Below, piece by piece: positions 1 to 11,742 of a stretch of DNA of 64,000 nt (position 1 is its first letter; the number at the start of each line of letters is the position of its first letter). A model generated the notes under the pieces. The model saw only the letters and a program-made list of their open reading frames with translations, was not told the origin of the DNA and made no database searches. This DNA is from Palsa-504 sp050011155 (lineage in GTDB: Bacteria; Actinomycetota; Actinomycetes; Streptosporangiales; Streptosporangiaceae), in the NCBI GenBank assembly GCA_050011155.1, contig JBEKJP010000021.1, positions 24,642-88,641 of the forward strand, read 5' to 3'. The position numbers and the translations under genes are program-made.

Positions 1-38
1 GTACACGCCACCGTGGCTTGCCTAGCGCCGAGGGCCGG

Positions 39-962
39 CTACCGAGCGGGTAGCCAGCCGTTCTCGGCCGCGCAGCGCCGGGCGGTGCCGAGGACGCGCT
101 CGACCGCGGCGGACCGGCCATGAGCGGACCAGACCAGCGACCACTGGTCGAGAATCTCCGGTTCGACAATCCTGCGTGCGACCACGTCCGGTGCGGCCTG
201 GACCGCGTGAAAGGCAAACGAGGCCGGGGTCAGGCCGACCTCTCGCCCGGCGTGCAGGCGAGCGAGCATCGCCTGCGGCGGCGCATTCCGGACCGCCTTG
301 ATCCGAGGCTGAAAGCCGGATTGCTCGCAGGCGGCGACGATGTGATCGTAGTGAGCCGGCGCAAGCTCGCGCGGGAACAGGAGAATGGTCTCGTGCTGGA
401 GGCTGGTGAGCGGGATGGCGGCGGCTTCAGCCAGGCGGTGTCGCTTGCTCAGCACGGCGGCAACCGGCTCGATGCGCAGGAGTTCGCGGCGGACACCTCT
501 CATCGGCTCGGTGTGCATTGCCAGCCCGACGTCCTGTTCACCCGCCAGAATACGGCGGGGTATCTCGGCGCTGAAGAGCTCGCTGGGGGTGACGCTCAAT
601 TCCGGGATCTCGTTTTCGATGGCGGTCAGGATCACCCGCAGCATCTCGAAGCTGGCCATCGGGCTGTAGCTCAACCGGATCTCGCCGGCGATGCCGGCGC
701 CCGCGAGCCGGGCGCTCTCGGCTGCGCGCTCGAGGGCTGCGAGTGCCACCGGTGCTTCCTCGAGCAGGGCTCGGCCGGCGGCGGTCAGCTCGACCTTGCG
801 GCTCGTGCGCACGAATAGGTCGGTGCCGAGCATGCTCTCGAGGCCGTGGATCTGGTTGCTCAGCGACGGCTGGGAGATGTAGAGCCGCGCCGCGGCCCGG
901 CCGAAGTGGAGCTCCTCTGCGACGGCCATAAAGTACCGAAGCAGGCGCGGTTGCAGATCCAT
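39..962 (-). CDS. LysR family transcriptional regulator
   Basis: DNA-binding regulator of 307 aa, the usual LysR length. The N-terminal winged helix-turn-helix (about residues 5-65) carries the family signature HFGRAAARLYISQPSLS, followed by an effector-binding domain of two Rossmann-like lobes to the C-terminus. It is divergent from the exporter starting at 1031, with only 68 bp between the starts, so it probably controls that exporter and itself, as LysR proteins usually do for a divergent neighbour. The inducer cannot be read from the sequence. Confidence 0.9.
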   Translation of the reverse strand: MDLQPRLLRYFMAVAEELHFGRAAARLYISQPSLSNQIHGLESMLGTDLFVRTSRKVELTAAGRALLEEAPVALAALERAAESARLAGAGIAGEIRLSYSPMASFEMLRVILTAIENEIPELSVTPSELFSAEIPRRILAGEQDVGLAMHTEPMRGVRRELLRIEPVAAVLSKRHRLAEAAAIPLTSLQHETILLFPRELAPAHYDHIVAACEQSGFQPRIKAVRNAPPQAMLARLHAGREVGLTPASFAFHAVQAAPDVVARRIVEPEILDQWSLVWSAHGRSAAVERVLGTARRCAAENGWLPAR

Positions 963-1030
963 AGCTTCAGGCTATCGGCCGCCAGGCGGGCAAGTCTTTC
1001 AGGGAAACACCTGGGCCAAGGAGGGCGCGG

Positions 1031-2587
1031 TTGGCGGGTAGTGAGAGCCAGGGGGACGGCTCGGTGCGGCTTGCCTCGGCCGCCGGCCGCTGGGTGCTGG
1101 CGGTGGCGGTGCTGGGCGACGCGATGATCTTGCTCGAGGCGACGGTCGTCAACGTGTCGTTGCCGGCGATCGGCCGTGATCTCGGTGCGAGCGTCGCCGG
1201 GCTGCAGTGGACGCTGAACGGGTACGTGCTGACGCTCGCGGCGCTTGTCCTGGTGTGCGGTTCGCTCAGCGATACCTACGGCCGCCGTCGCATCTTCATC
1301 CTGGGGACGGTGGTCTTCGTGGCCGCGTCGGCGCTGTGCGCCGCCGCCCCGACGATCGGGCTGCTCGTCGGGGCCCGGTTCGTCCAGGGGATCGGGGGTG
1401 CCCTGCTGACGCCGGGGAGCCTTGCGATCATCGAGGCGGTGTTCCACCCCGATGACCGCACCCGGGCGATCGGTGCGTGGGCCGGCCTGGGTGCGGTCGC
1501 GGGCGCGATCGGCCCCTCCGTCGGCGGGTACCTGACCGACGCGGTGTCATGGCGCGCGGTCTTCCTGATCAATCTTCCGCTGGGGGCCTTCGTTGTCGTC
1601 GCCGCGGTTCGCCACGTACCGGAGACCCGGGACCCGACGCGGGCTGGCGGCCTGGATCTGCGCGGCGCCGCGCTCGCCACGCTGGCCATCGCCGGCATGT
1701 GCTTCGCGCTGATCGAGGCTTCCGGGGGCCTGACGCCAGCGGTGATCGCCGCCGCGGCTGTCGGCCTGGCCGCCGCGGCTGCCTTCGTCGCCGTCGAGCG
1801 GCGGGCCAGGAACCCTATGCTTCCGCTGGGGTTGTTCCGCTCCCGCCAGTTCGCCAGCGCCAACCTGCTCGCGCTCCTCACCTACGCGGCGCTCGGCGGC
1901 GTGATCTTCCTGTTCGTCGCGTTCCTGCAGGTCAGTCTCCGCTACACCGCCCTGCAGGCCGGTGCCGCCACCCTGCCGATCACCGTGCTGCTGCTGGCCT
2001 TGTCTACCCCGTCGGGGACGATCGCCCAGCGGATCGGCCCGCGTATCCCGCTGACGATCGGAGCTGTCCTGGTCGGGGCGGGGCTGCTGATGATGGCGCG
2101 GATCCACCCCGGCGACAGGTTCCTCCCCGGGGTGCTGCCCCCGCTGATCGTATTCGGGGTCGGCCTGGGCGTGCTGATCACCCCGATCACCGCGACGGTC
2201 CTGGCGAGCGTCGATTCGCGGCACTCCGGGATCGCTTCCGCCGTCAACAACGCGCTCTCGCGCCTCGGCCAGCTGATCGCGGTGGCCGCCCTTCCCCTGG
2301 TCGCGGGGCTTTCCGGCGCCGCCTTCGAGGACCCGGCCAAGATGGCGGCCGGGTTCCCGGTCGCCATGGCCGTCGCCGCCGGGGTGTCATTCGCGGCCGC
2401 GCTGCTCGCCTGGACGACGATCAGCAACGACGTCCTGAGCCGATCCGGTCCGGGCGCCCGGCCAGAACCGATGGAACTCCCGCCGTCCCTCAAGCGGCAC
2501 TGCCCGGTGGCCGGCACCCCGCTGACCGCGCCCCTCGAATCCCGGCCCAGTCCCCGCCCGCCGGCGGACCGGCCGCCGCCCGGTTAA
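1031..2587 (+). CDS. MFS transporter, DHA2 (EmrB/QacA-like) drug exporter
   Basis: Proton-coupled multidrug exporter in the cytoplasmic membrane, 518 aa, long enough for the 14 membrane segments of the DHA2 group. The first membrane segment carries LEATVVNVSLPAIGRDL, typical of EmrB/QacA, and the loop after segment 2 has the MFS motif A form GSLSDTYGRRR. The start is TTG, supported by AAGGAGGG at 1018-1025 with five bases of spacing; a later GTG at 1064 would cut into the N-terminus. The C-terminal 50 residues are proline-rich and cytoplasmic. It is divergent from a LysR gene and its stop overlaps the tail of the convergent LysR gene by 4 bp. The substrate is unknown. Confidence 0.88.
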   Translation: MAGSESQGDGSVRLASAAGRWVLAVAVLGDAMILLEATVVNVSLPAIGRDLGASVAGLQWTLNGYVLTLAALVLVCGSLSDTYGRRRIFILGTVVFVAASALCAAAPTIGLLVGARFVQGIGGALLTPGSLAIIEAVFHPDDRTRAIGAWAGLGAVAGAIGPSVGGYLTDAVSWRAVFLINLPLGAFVVVAAVRHVPETRDPTRAGGLDLRGAALATLAIAGMCFALIEASGGLTPAVIAAAAVGLAAAAAFVAVERRARNPMLPLGLFRSRQFASANLLALLTYAALGGVIFLFVAFLQVSLRYTALQAGAATLPITVLLLALSTPSGTIAQRIGPRIPLTIGAVLVGAGLLMMARIHPGDRFLPGVLPPLIVFGVGLGVLITPITATVLASVDSRHSGIASAVNNALSRLGQLIAVAALPLVAGLSGAAFEDPAKMAAGFPVAMAVAAGVSFAAALLAWTTISNDVLSRSGPGARPEPMELPPSLKRHCPVAGTPLTAPLESRPSPRPPADRPPPG

Positions 2588-3492
2588 TCAGGCTGAGCTG
2601 GCACGTCGGTGAGGCAGGCCTGAGCGTACTTGGCGAAGGCAGCCACCAGGCGGTTGCGGTCGTCGGCGCGGATGGCCAGCACGACGTGGGCCGGCTCGAT
2701 CCCGTCGAGCGGGACTGTGATGAGGTCGGGATGAAGGCGGTCGGCGCGCAAGCCGGTCGAGACGATGGCAACGGCTTGCCCGGCGGCGATGAACTCGAGC
2801 TTGTCCTCGACGGCGTTGACGAGAGGACCGTCCGGCGCCGGGGTCCCGTCCGGCCGGGGATCGATCCGCCAGTATGCGTTCCACGCCGGGTCGGGCAGCC
2901 GCGGAATCGGCTCGTCGGCGATGTCGTCGAGCGTCACCGATTCCTGGCCGGCGAGCCGGTGGTCGCGCGGGATCAGCAGGACCCGGGGTTCGTCGTACAG
3001 GATCGTGACGAGCAGCCCCCGGGTCTCGAGCGGCAGCCGGCCCACCACCGCGTCCACCCGGTGGTCGAGCAGGGCCGCGCGCGGTTCGTCCCAGGGCAAG
3101 AACAACGTGTGCACGTCGGCGTCGGTGTAGCGGTGGCGCAGCTCGCGCACGGCCGGGGTGACGATGATCCCGGCGGTGTAACCGATGGTGATGCGGCTAG
3201 GCGTGGCGGCCGCCCGCACCGCGGCCGTGGCCTGGGCTGCGGACCGCAGCAGCGCCTTGGCGCGGGGCAGGAATGCCTCGCCCGCCTCGGTGAGCTCGGT
3301 GCCCTGCGGGGTGCGATCGAACAGGCGGGCACCCAGCTCCTGCTCGAGACGGCGGATCTGCCGGCTGAGGGACGGCTGGGCGACGCGCAACGCCGCGGCG
3401 GCGCGGCCAAAGTGCCGGTAATCGGCGACCACGGTGAAGTACCGCACCAGCCTCAGGTCGAGGTCGGCCTGAGGCAGCGGCGAATCAGGCAT
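2584..3492 (-). CDS. LysR family transcriptional regulator
   Basis: LysR regulator of 302 aa. The winged helix-turn-helix near residues 10-70 has the pattern HFGRAAAALRVAQPSLSRQ, followed by the effector-binding domain. It faces away from the NmrA-like reductase at 3656, and the gap between them holds a T-N11-A palindrome (3553-3567) of the kind LysR proteins bind. It therefore probably regulates that reductase. Its 3' end overlaps the exporter stop by 4 bp in a convergent arrangement. Confidence 0.9.
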   Translation of the reverse strand: MPDSPLPQADLDLRLVRYFTVVADYRHFGRAAAALRVAQPSLSRQIRRLEQELGARLFDRTPQGTELTEAGEAFLPRAKALLRSAAQATAAVRAAATPSRITIGYTAGIIVTPAVRELRHRYTDADVHTLFLPWDEPRAALLDHRVDAVVGRLPLETRGLLVTILYDEPRVLLIPRDHRLAGQESVTLDDIADEPIPRLPDPAWNAYWRIDPRPDGTPAPDGPLVNAVEDKLEFIAAGQAVAIVSTGLRADRLHPDLITVPLDGIEPAHVVLAIRADDRNRLVAAFAKYAQACLTDVPAQPD

Positions 3493-3552
3493 GCGATCAG
3501 CATAGCCACCGGCCAGCTATACGGCATCAGATAGGCCCTCTGAACTGCGATG

Positions 3553-3567
3553 ATGCAGAAATTGCAT
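3553..3567. promoter_or_regulatory. LysR-type operator (T-N11-A palindrome)
   Basis: The 15-mer ATGCAGAAATTGCAT is a perfect inverted repeat with five-base arms and fits the LysR consensus T-N11-A. It sits in the 163-bp gap between the divergent LysR gene (start 3492) and the reductase (start 3656). A possible promoter for the reductase, TTGCAT at 3562-3567 and TATTGG at 3584-3589 with a 16-bp spacer, overlaps it. The region is clearly more AT-rich than its surroundings. Confidence 0.55.
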
Positions 3568-3655
3568 TGCCTCTCATAATAGGTATTGGACGCCCCGCAC
3601 CGGTGCTCGCAAGCTGGAACTACCACGCAGATGGAGTTGGTACCGGAGGTTCCCC

Positions 3656-4540
3656 ATGATCGTCATCACCACTCCGACCGGCCAGATCGGCCGCCAGGTG
3701 CTCGGCAACCTGCTCGACAGCGGCGAAGAGCTCCGGGTCATCGCCCGCGACGCGTCCGAACTCCCGGCCCGCGCCCGCTCGGATCTCGATGTCGTCGTCG
3801 GCTCGCACGGCGACGCGGCAGTCGTCGACAAGGCCTTCACCGGCGCCGACGCCGTTTTCTGGCTGACGCCGCCTGACCCGCGGGCGCCCTCGGTCGAAGC
3901 CGCCTTCGTCGGCTTCACGCGACCCGCCGCCGAGGCGTTTCAGCGGCATGGCGTCGGGCGCGTCGTCGCGGTCTCCGCGCTCGGGCGCGGCACGCCCTGG
4001 GCCGGCCGGGCTGGTTACGTCGCCGGCTCGCTGGCGATGGATGACCTCATCGCGTCCAGCGCGGGAGCGTACCGCGCGCTGACCAACCCCTCGTTCATGG
4101 ACAACATCGCCCGCCAGGCCGAGTCGATCAAGAACCAGGGCATGTTCTTCTCGCCGATCGCGGGTGACCGCAAGCTGCCGACCGTCGCTACCCGCGACAT
4201 CGCGGCCGCGGCCTCGCGCCTGCTGCTCGACGCGAGCTGGAGCGGTACCGGCGAGGTCCCCCTGCTCGGCCCCGAGGACCTGTCCTTCAACGACATGGCC
4301 GGGATCATGTCGCAGGTACTGGGCCAAGAGGTCCGCTACAAGCGGACCACGTTCGATGCCTACAAGGACCGCTTCGTCAGCTTCGGCCTGTCCGAGGCGA
4401 TGGCGCAGGGCATGACCGACATGGCCTGGGCGAAGAACGAGGGCCTTGACAACGGCGTCCAGCGCACCGCGGAGAACTCGACGCCGACCAGCTTCCGCCA
4501 GTGGTGCGAAGAGGTGCTGAAGCAGGCGGTCGCCTCGTAA
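3656..4540 (+). CDS. NmrA-like NAD(P)H-binding SDR protein
   Basis: Atypical short-chain dehydrogenase of 294 aa. The N-terminal Rossmann motif TPTGQIGRQVLGNLL is the TGxxG form seen in NmrA and quinone-oxidoreductase-2-like proteins. There is no Tyr-x3-Lys catalytic pair in the usual place, so the protein may be a redox sensor or a reductase of the QorB/NmrA type. The ATG is preceded by GGAGGTTCCCC. It is divergently paired with a LysR gene, a common arrangement for stress-inducible NmrA proteins. The substrate is not predictable. Confidence 0.85.
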   Translation: MIVITTPTGQIGRQVLGNLLDSGEELRVIARDASELPARARSDLDVVVGSHGDAAVVDKAFTGADAVFWLTPPDPRAPSVEAAFVGFTRPAAEAFQRHGVGRVVAVSALGRGTPWAGRAGYVAGSLAMDDLIASSAGAYRALTNPSFMDNIARQAESIKNQGMFFSPIAGDRKLPTVATRDIAAAASRLLLDASWSGTGEVPLLGPEDLSFNDMAGIMSQVLGQEVRYKRTTFDAYKDRFVSFGLSEAMAQGMTDMAWAKNEGLDNGVQRTAENSTPTSFRQWCEEVLKQAVAS

Positions 4541-4952
4541 GCGCCAATGGGCTCGCAAACGCAGAAAGGGCAGGATCCCGGCTGCCGGCGCGGCCGAAAC
4601 CGCCGACGTGTCCGCCCAGCTAGACGCAGGCTGCGCGGATGTGCGCGCTGGTCCGCGATAGCCGCGGCCGGGGCACCAAGGCGGATCCGGCCGCCCCGTT
4701 CGGCTCGGGTGATTGTCATCTTTGTTTTCTTACTCAACGGTCAGCGAGCCGTGACGGCCCGGCCGGGGCGGCGGCTACTCGGGGGGATCTATCCGTTAGA
4801 GATCCGCATTCTCTCCGATGGCGGCGGAGCGCTGCGGCGCCGGAGCTGGTGCGGACGGGGATGACGGGGGCGCGTGTGGTTGGGCACCGGGCGGCTAGCG
4901 CCGGCGGCCGTTCCTTATTTACAGCGGGGGCGGCCGGCTGCAAGGCTTTGGC
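4541..4952. other. 412-bp intergenic region, no gene recognised
   Basis: No reading frame here shows protein-family features; the open frames are GC-driven and overlap one another. One short hairpin, GGATCT (4785-4790) and AGATCC (4800-4805), and an AT-richer patch around 4715-4735 are visible. These may be leader or promoter sequence for the P-type ATPase that starts at 4953. Confidence 0.5.
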
Positions 4953-7754
<2,802 letters not shown>

Positions 7755-8223
7755 TCGTCTCGGCCTGCGTGGTCGGCATGCCGTGCGGGAAGCCGTGGTA
7801 GGTCTTCAGCGTCCCGTTCTGCACGAGCTTGGCCGACAGCGGCCCGGAGTCGGCGTACGGGACGATCTGGTCGTCGTCGCCGTGCATGACCAGCACCGGC
7901 ACGGAGATCTGCTGCAGGTCCCCGGTGAAGTCGGTCTGGGAGAACGCGACGATCCCGTCGTAGTGCGCCTTGGCCCGCCGGTCATGCCCTGCCGCCACCA
8001 GTTCGCGATGATCGCCTCCGAGGGCTGCACCCCCGGCCGGTTGAAGCCGTAGAACGGGCCGGACGCCCGTATCGGCCAAGAGCCATTCGCTACCGGCCCA
8101 TAGTGGCCGCCTATAACACGGATCGCTATAGCTCCAGGCAATGCCGCGAAAGGCCTTACCGACTTTTCTGGTTTCGCTCTATGGGGTGGAGTTAAAAGGC
8201 CGCTACAGGAAGGACGCAGGCTG

Positions 8224-8565
8224 ATGAGCCAGACCAAAGACATCCGCGACGCAGTGGAAACCGAGCTCGGCTACGACCCGCTCATCGACGACTCGGATAT
8301 CACGGTGAAGAACATCAACGGGGACGTGGCGCTCAACGGCACCGTGCCCAGCTACCCCCAGTACCTGGAGGCAGCCGCGGCCGCGCGGCGCGTCGCCGGC
8401 GTGAAGAAGGTGCAGAACCACCTCGAGGTCGTGCTCCCGACCGAGAACTACCGGGACGACGCCCTGCTGACCACGACGGCGAACAACGCGCTCACGCTGA
8501 ACATCGCCGTGCCCGACGGCGTCGAGGCGACCGCGCGCGACGGCAACCTCACCCTCACCGGCTGA
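8224..8565 (+). CDS. BON-domain protein, C-terminally short
   Basis: Protein of 113 aa with one complete BON domain (about residues 5-72) and the first half of a second, which stops immediately after GNLTLTG, where BON domains normally continue with a helix and the last strand. BON domains bind lipids or the cell surface and occur in osmotic-stress and envelope proteins. There is no signal peptide, so it is probably cytoplasmic. The ATG has GGAAGGA about 10 bases upstream. A paralogue follows 26 bp downstream, so the pair is probably one transcript. Confidence 0.75.
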   Translation: MSQTKDIRDAVETELGYDPLIDDSDITVKNINGDVALNGTVPSYPQYLEAAAAARRVAGVKKVQNHLEVVLPTENYRDDALLTTTANNALTLNIAVPDGVEATARDGNLTLTG

Positions 8566-8591
8566 CGGCCCGCCCGGAGGCGGTGACCGAG

Positions 8592-8999
8592 ATGAACGAA
8601 ACCAACAAGACGAGCGAGACGAACGACGTTGGCGCTTCCGTCACCGACGACCTCACCTTCGACCCGGGCATCGACGCCGCAGGCATCACCGTCGAGAGCC
8701 GGGTTGGAGACGTGGTGCTCTCCGGCAGCGTGCCGAGCTATCCGCAGTACCTCGAGGCCGCCGCGGTGGCGAGGCGCGTCGCGCTCACCCTGGGCCACTC
8801 CATCGCGGTAGGCGTCGAGGCGAGGGCGAAGAACGGCGACATCATCCTCACCGGTGCCGTCCGCAACGGCCCGGAACGGGCCGCGGCGGAAGCGATGATC
8901 GCCAGCCTCACCGGCGTCTGCGGCGTCACCAACGACATCCAGCTCCGCGCCAACGCCACCCCCCTGCCTCCGTACCGCGAGGCGATGGGGCAGGTATGA
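8592..8999 (+). CDS. BON-domain protein with internally fused BON halves
   Basis: Paralogue of the preceding gene, sharing SVPSYPQYLEAAA. The first BON domain breaks off after VARRVA and continues directly into the second half of another BON domain (GVEARAKNGDIILTGAV onward). About 50 residues present in its neighbour are missing in frame. The chosen ATG at 8592 has GGAGG (8576-8580) 11 bases upstream; a GTG at 8583 is too close to that site. The function is probably envelope or stress related, as for other BON proteins. Confidence 0.7.
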   Translation: MNETNKTSETNDVGASVTDDLTFDPGIDAAGITVESRVGDVVLSGSVPSYPQYLEAAAVARRVALTLGHSIAVGVEARAKNGDIILTGAVRNGPERAAAEAMIASLTGVCGVTNDIQLRANATPLPPYREAMGQV

Positions 9000-9101
9000 G
9001 AGACAGGCACCGCGCCGCCCGCGCACCAGCCTCACCGCCGTTCCCGCTCGCACCACCACCCCCACCTCGCCGTCGGCGGCACCGTGCTCATACAGCACCG
9101 T

Positions 9102-9484
9102 TGTGCCATCGGTGCTGTTCTACGGGTTGTTGCGAGTTCTTGAGTTCTGCGCTGGTGCCGTGGCGGGCCAGCCAGTGTGACGCACGCGCCCCGTGATGTC
9201 CCGGAGCCCCCGTCCCGTGCAGTCCGCGCCAGATAGCGCGGTTGATCCGGGTTACGCGGTTGATCTGGTGCACCATAGCCCCCCAAATCGACCACATAAC
9301 CCAGATCGACCACGTTAACTTGCAACTGGGTGAACAAGTTTTCGAGTCATGTGACGGGCGGGGCCTCGGTGACCAGTGCGGCATTGCGGCGGCGGGGCGC
9401 CGGGTGCCGCTTCGTCCGCAGCGAAGCCCGGACCGCCGATCCCGCAACAGCCCGTCTATGTGACCTGGTGTGCCATCGGTGCTG
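9102..9484. repeat. 16-bp direct repeat pair flanking about 350 bp
   Basis: TGTGCCATCGGTGCTG occurs at 9102-9117 and again at 9469-9484 in the same orientation, separated by 351 bp that include the large inverted repeat. This could be the scar of a small inserted element or a duplicated regulatory piece. No transposase is recognisable between the copies. Confidence 0.5.
9238..9313. repeat. 31-bp imperfect inverted repeat with 18-bp internal periodicity
   Basis: The left arm (9238-9268) and right arm (9283-9313) are reverse complements at 24 of 31 positions, with a 14-base loop. Each arm is itself a near-tandem repeat: GCGGTTGATC recurs after 18 bases in the left arm, and GATCGACCAC-like units recur in the right. 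All mismatches are transitions. If transcribed leftward, five of the seven mismatches would become G-U pairs. Confidence 0.55.
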
Positions 9485-9548
9485 CTAGCCCGGGCCGCCG
9501 GAACCGCTGAGCCCAGGTCCGGCGGCCCCCGGGCTGACCATGGTCGTG

Positions 9549-10607
9549 TCACTGCCCGCGGTGCCTGCCTGCGGACGGCTGCGAGCCAGGCCGGCGCAGC
9601 CGGAGCCGGATATAGGCGATCGCGCCGGGGATGAGCGGGAGCCAGTAGTTCGCGATCCGGTAGCCGATCACGGCTAGCACCGCCGTGGCGCGGGGCGCGC
9701 CGAAGCCGACGCTGACGGCCACCAGGGTGACCTCGATGACGCCAAGCCCGCCGGGGGTCAGCGGGATGGCGCTGGCGATGTTCGCCGCCGCGTAGGCCAC
9801 CGCCAGCGGCCCGAAGCCGGGCTGGTACCGCAGCGCGAGGAACACCAGGTCCAGCGAGAGCAGGTCGAACAGCAGGTCACCGGACGCGAACCCGAAGCTG
9901 ACGGCGGCGGCCCGTCCGGTCAGCGCGGTCCGGCCCAGCGACGCGAGGCGGCTGGCGGTCTGGCCGGCCTTCGCCGGGTCGATGCCCGGCCGGACGTGCC
10001 GCGCCACGGTGGCGGCCCAGCGCCCCGCCCGCCCGGCGACGGCGGGATGGGCGCCCACGGCGAGCACGGCGGCCAGCACCGCCACGATCAGGAAAAGCGC
10101 GACGCCCGCGAGCACGAGGTACTCGTGGGAGACGTGCCGCCCGGCCGTCGCCGCGAACCCGGCCCCGAACAGGACGATCAGCGCGACCGTGGACATCAGG
10201 CTGGTCAGCGCGATGGCTTCGCCGGTGGTGGCGGCCGGGATGCCCTCGGACTCCAGCGTGCTGGCGTTCACCAGCGTGCCGGTGGCCGACCCGAACGGGG
10301 TGAGGTGGCTGACGAAGAAGGTGGCCAGGATGACATCCGCCGCCAGCCGGAACCGGATCCGCGCCCCGAGCGCGGCCAGCACCCGCCGGTAGAGCTGGGC
10401 GTAGCTGCCGAGTGAGATCGCCTGCGCCACGATCGCCGCGACCAGGAAGGCCGGCCGGGCCTGCCGCAGGCCCGCCGCGTCACGCGTCAGCCCGCCCAGC
10501 CGCGGCAGCACGCCGAAGATGCCGGCGGTCAGCGCCACGAGCAGCGCGACGTGCCAGATCCAGCGCCTGGCCGGGCGCCGCCGACCCCCGCCCGGCTGAG
10601 CCTTCAC
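9549..10607 (-). CDS. UPF0104/LPG synthase-type integral membrane protein
   Basis: Membrane protein of 352 aa resembling the flippase-like domain of lysylphosphatidylglycerol synthases, with about eight hydrophobic segments. The signature stretch near the C-terminus reads IPLTPGGLGVIEVTL, typical of the family. There is no aminoacyl-transfer domain, so it would move a lipid or glycolipid rather than make one. The start is GTG and overlaps the stop of the upstream gene by 4 bp (GTGA), so the two are translationally coupled. Confidence 0.85.
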   Translation of the reverse strand: MKAQPGGGRRRPARRWIWHVALLVALTAGIFGVLPRLGGLTRDAAGLRQARPAFLVAAIVAQAISLGSYAQLYRRVLAALGARIRFRLAADVILATFFVSHLTPFGSATGTLVNASTLESEGIPAATTGEAIALTSLMSTVALIVLFGAGFAATAGRHVSHEYLVLAGVALFLIVAVLAAVLAVGAHPAVAGRAGRWAATVARHVRPGIDPAKAGQTASRLASLGRTALTGRAAAVSFGFASGDLLFDLLSLDLVFLALRYQPGFGPLAVAYAAANIASAIPLTPGGLGVIEVTLVAVSVGFGAPRATAVLAVIGYRIANYWLPLIPGAIAYIRLRLRRPGSQPSAGRHRGQ

Positions 10608-11731
10608 GCCGGATCGCCGGCGTCGCCATCATCTGGCGGCGGCGGCCGGGCGCTGGCCTGCCACAGTTCCCGGGTGATGACCTGCAGGGCGCCCGCGGTG
10701 GGGATGGCCAGCAGGGCCGCCACGAAACTGCCGAACAAGCCGCCCACCCAGTCGCCGATCGACGTCCCGATCAGGATTGAGAGCAGGACCAGGAGCGGGT
10801 TGACGTTGGCCGTGCGGCTCATGATCACCGGGTTCAGCACATGGTTTTCGATCTCCTGGTAGATGAGGAACGCCGCCGCGGTGACGATGCCCGCGGTGAG
10901 CGAGTGGCCGAGCGCGAACAGGACGGTGGGGATGCCGGCCAGCGCGCCGCCGACCATGGGCAGGAAATCGACCAGGGTGACCCACAGCGCCCACAGGAGC
11001 GGGAACGGAACCCCGAGGACGGTGAGCGTGACGAACACGACGGCGCCGGCGATGAGCGACGTCAGGAGGTTGCCGAACGCGTAGCCGGTCGCCGACTGGC
11101 CGATCTCGCGCGCCACCCGCGTGCAGTACTCCGCTCGCTCCGGCGACATCAGCTGCAGCAGGCCCTGGCGCATCTTGGGGCCCTCGAGCAGGAAGAGCAC
11201 GATCAGGGCGAAGATCGTCGCGAGGGTGGCCAGGAAGGATGCCGCGCCCTTGCCGACGGTCAGGGCCGGCTTGGCCAGCGTCGTCCCCAGGCTCTGCAGC
11301 TTGGGTGCGTTGCGGGCGACCCAGGCCGACAGGTGAAAGCGGGTGACCAGGTGACCGATCCAGCCGCGCCCGTGCTCGGCGGCCTGCACGTAGGCAGGCA
11401 GCGCATGCGAGAAATGGGCTACCCCGTGCGCCAGCGGATAGCCGAACGCCGCCAGCAGGCCGGTGAAGACGATCACCGTCCAGGCGGTCACCAGGGCCAC
11501 CGCCCCGCCGCGGCGCCGGATTCCCCACCGCTGCAGGGCCACCACCAAGGGGTTCAGGATCAGGCTGACGAACGTCGCGATCGCGATCATCAGCAGCACA
11601 TCGCGTATCCGGTAGGCGAGCTTGCCCGCGAGGTACACCAGGACCACGACCGCGACGGTCGTGAGGATGGTAGCGAGCGGGACGCCGCGCTTGGCCGCGG
11701 CGTCCCGCAGGCGTCCGTGCCGGACGGGCAC
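10604..11731 (-). CDS. AI-2E family transporter
   Basis: Integral membrane protein of about 375 aa in the AI-2E (YdiK/PerM) family. There are paired hydrophobic segments, a family-type stretch PLLWALWVTLVDFLPMVGG, and the C-terminal block ENHVLNPVIMSR. Members include autoinducer-2 exporters and Na+/H+ antiporters; the substrate here is unknown. I take GTG at 11731, 12 bases after the preceding stop. The open frame continues upstream, but only as the antisense-free shadow of the HdeD-like gene. It is the middle gene of a three-gene minus-strand operon. Confidence 0.82.
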   Translation of the reverse strand: MPVRHGRLRDAAAKRGVPLATILTTVAVVVLVYLAGKLAYRIRDVLLMIAIATFVSLILNPLVVALQRWGIRRRGGAVALVTAWTVIVFTGLLAAFGYPLAHGVAHFSHALPAYVQAAEHGRGWIGHLVTRFHLSAWVARNAPKLQSLGTTLAKPALTVGKGAASFLATLATIFALIVLFLLEGPKMRQGLLQLMSPERAEYCTRVAREIGQSATGYAFGNLLTSLIAGAVVFVTLTVLGVPFPLLWALWVTLVDFLPMVGGALAGIPTVLFALGHSLTAGIVTAAAFLIYQEIENHVLNPVIMSRTANVNPLLVLLSILIGTSIGDWVGGLFGSFVAALLAIPTAGALQVITRELWQASARPPPPDDGDAGDPA

Positions 11732-11742
11732 CTTACCGGGGA

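Larger units (their letters stand above)
9000..9548. other. 549-bp intergenic region with repeats
   Basis: No convincing gene. Open frames on both strands lack family features and run through the repeats listed separately: a 31-bp imperfect inverted repeat and a pair of 16-bp direct repeats. The segment around 9240-9345 is AT-richer than its neighbours, which suggests inserted or regulatory DNA. Confidence 0.5.

Noticed and set aside
9088..9552. 154-aa minus-strand frame in the 9.0-9.5 kb gap
   Set aside because: It runs through the repeats, has no recognisable domain and no good ribosome site; treated as non-coding.
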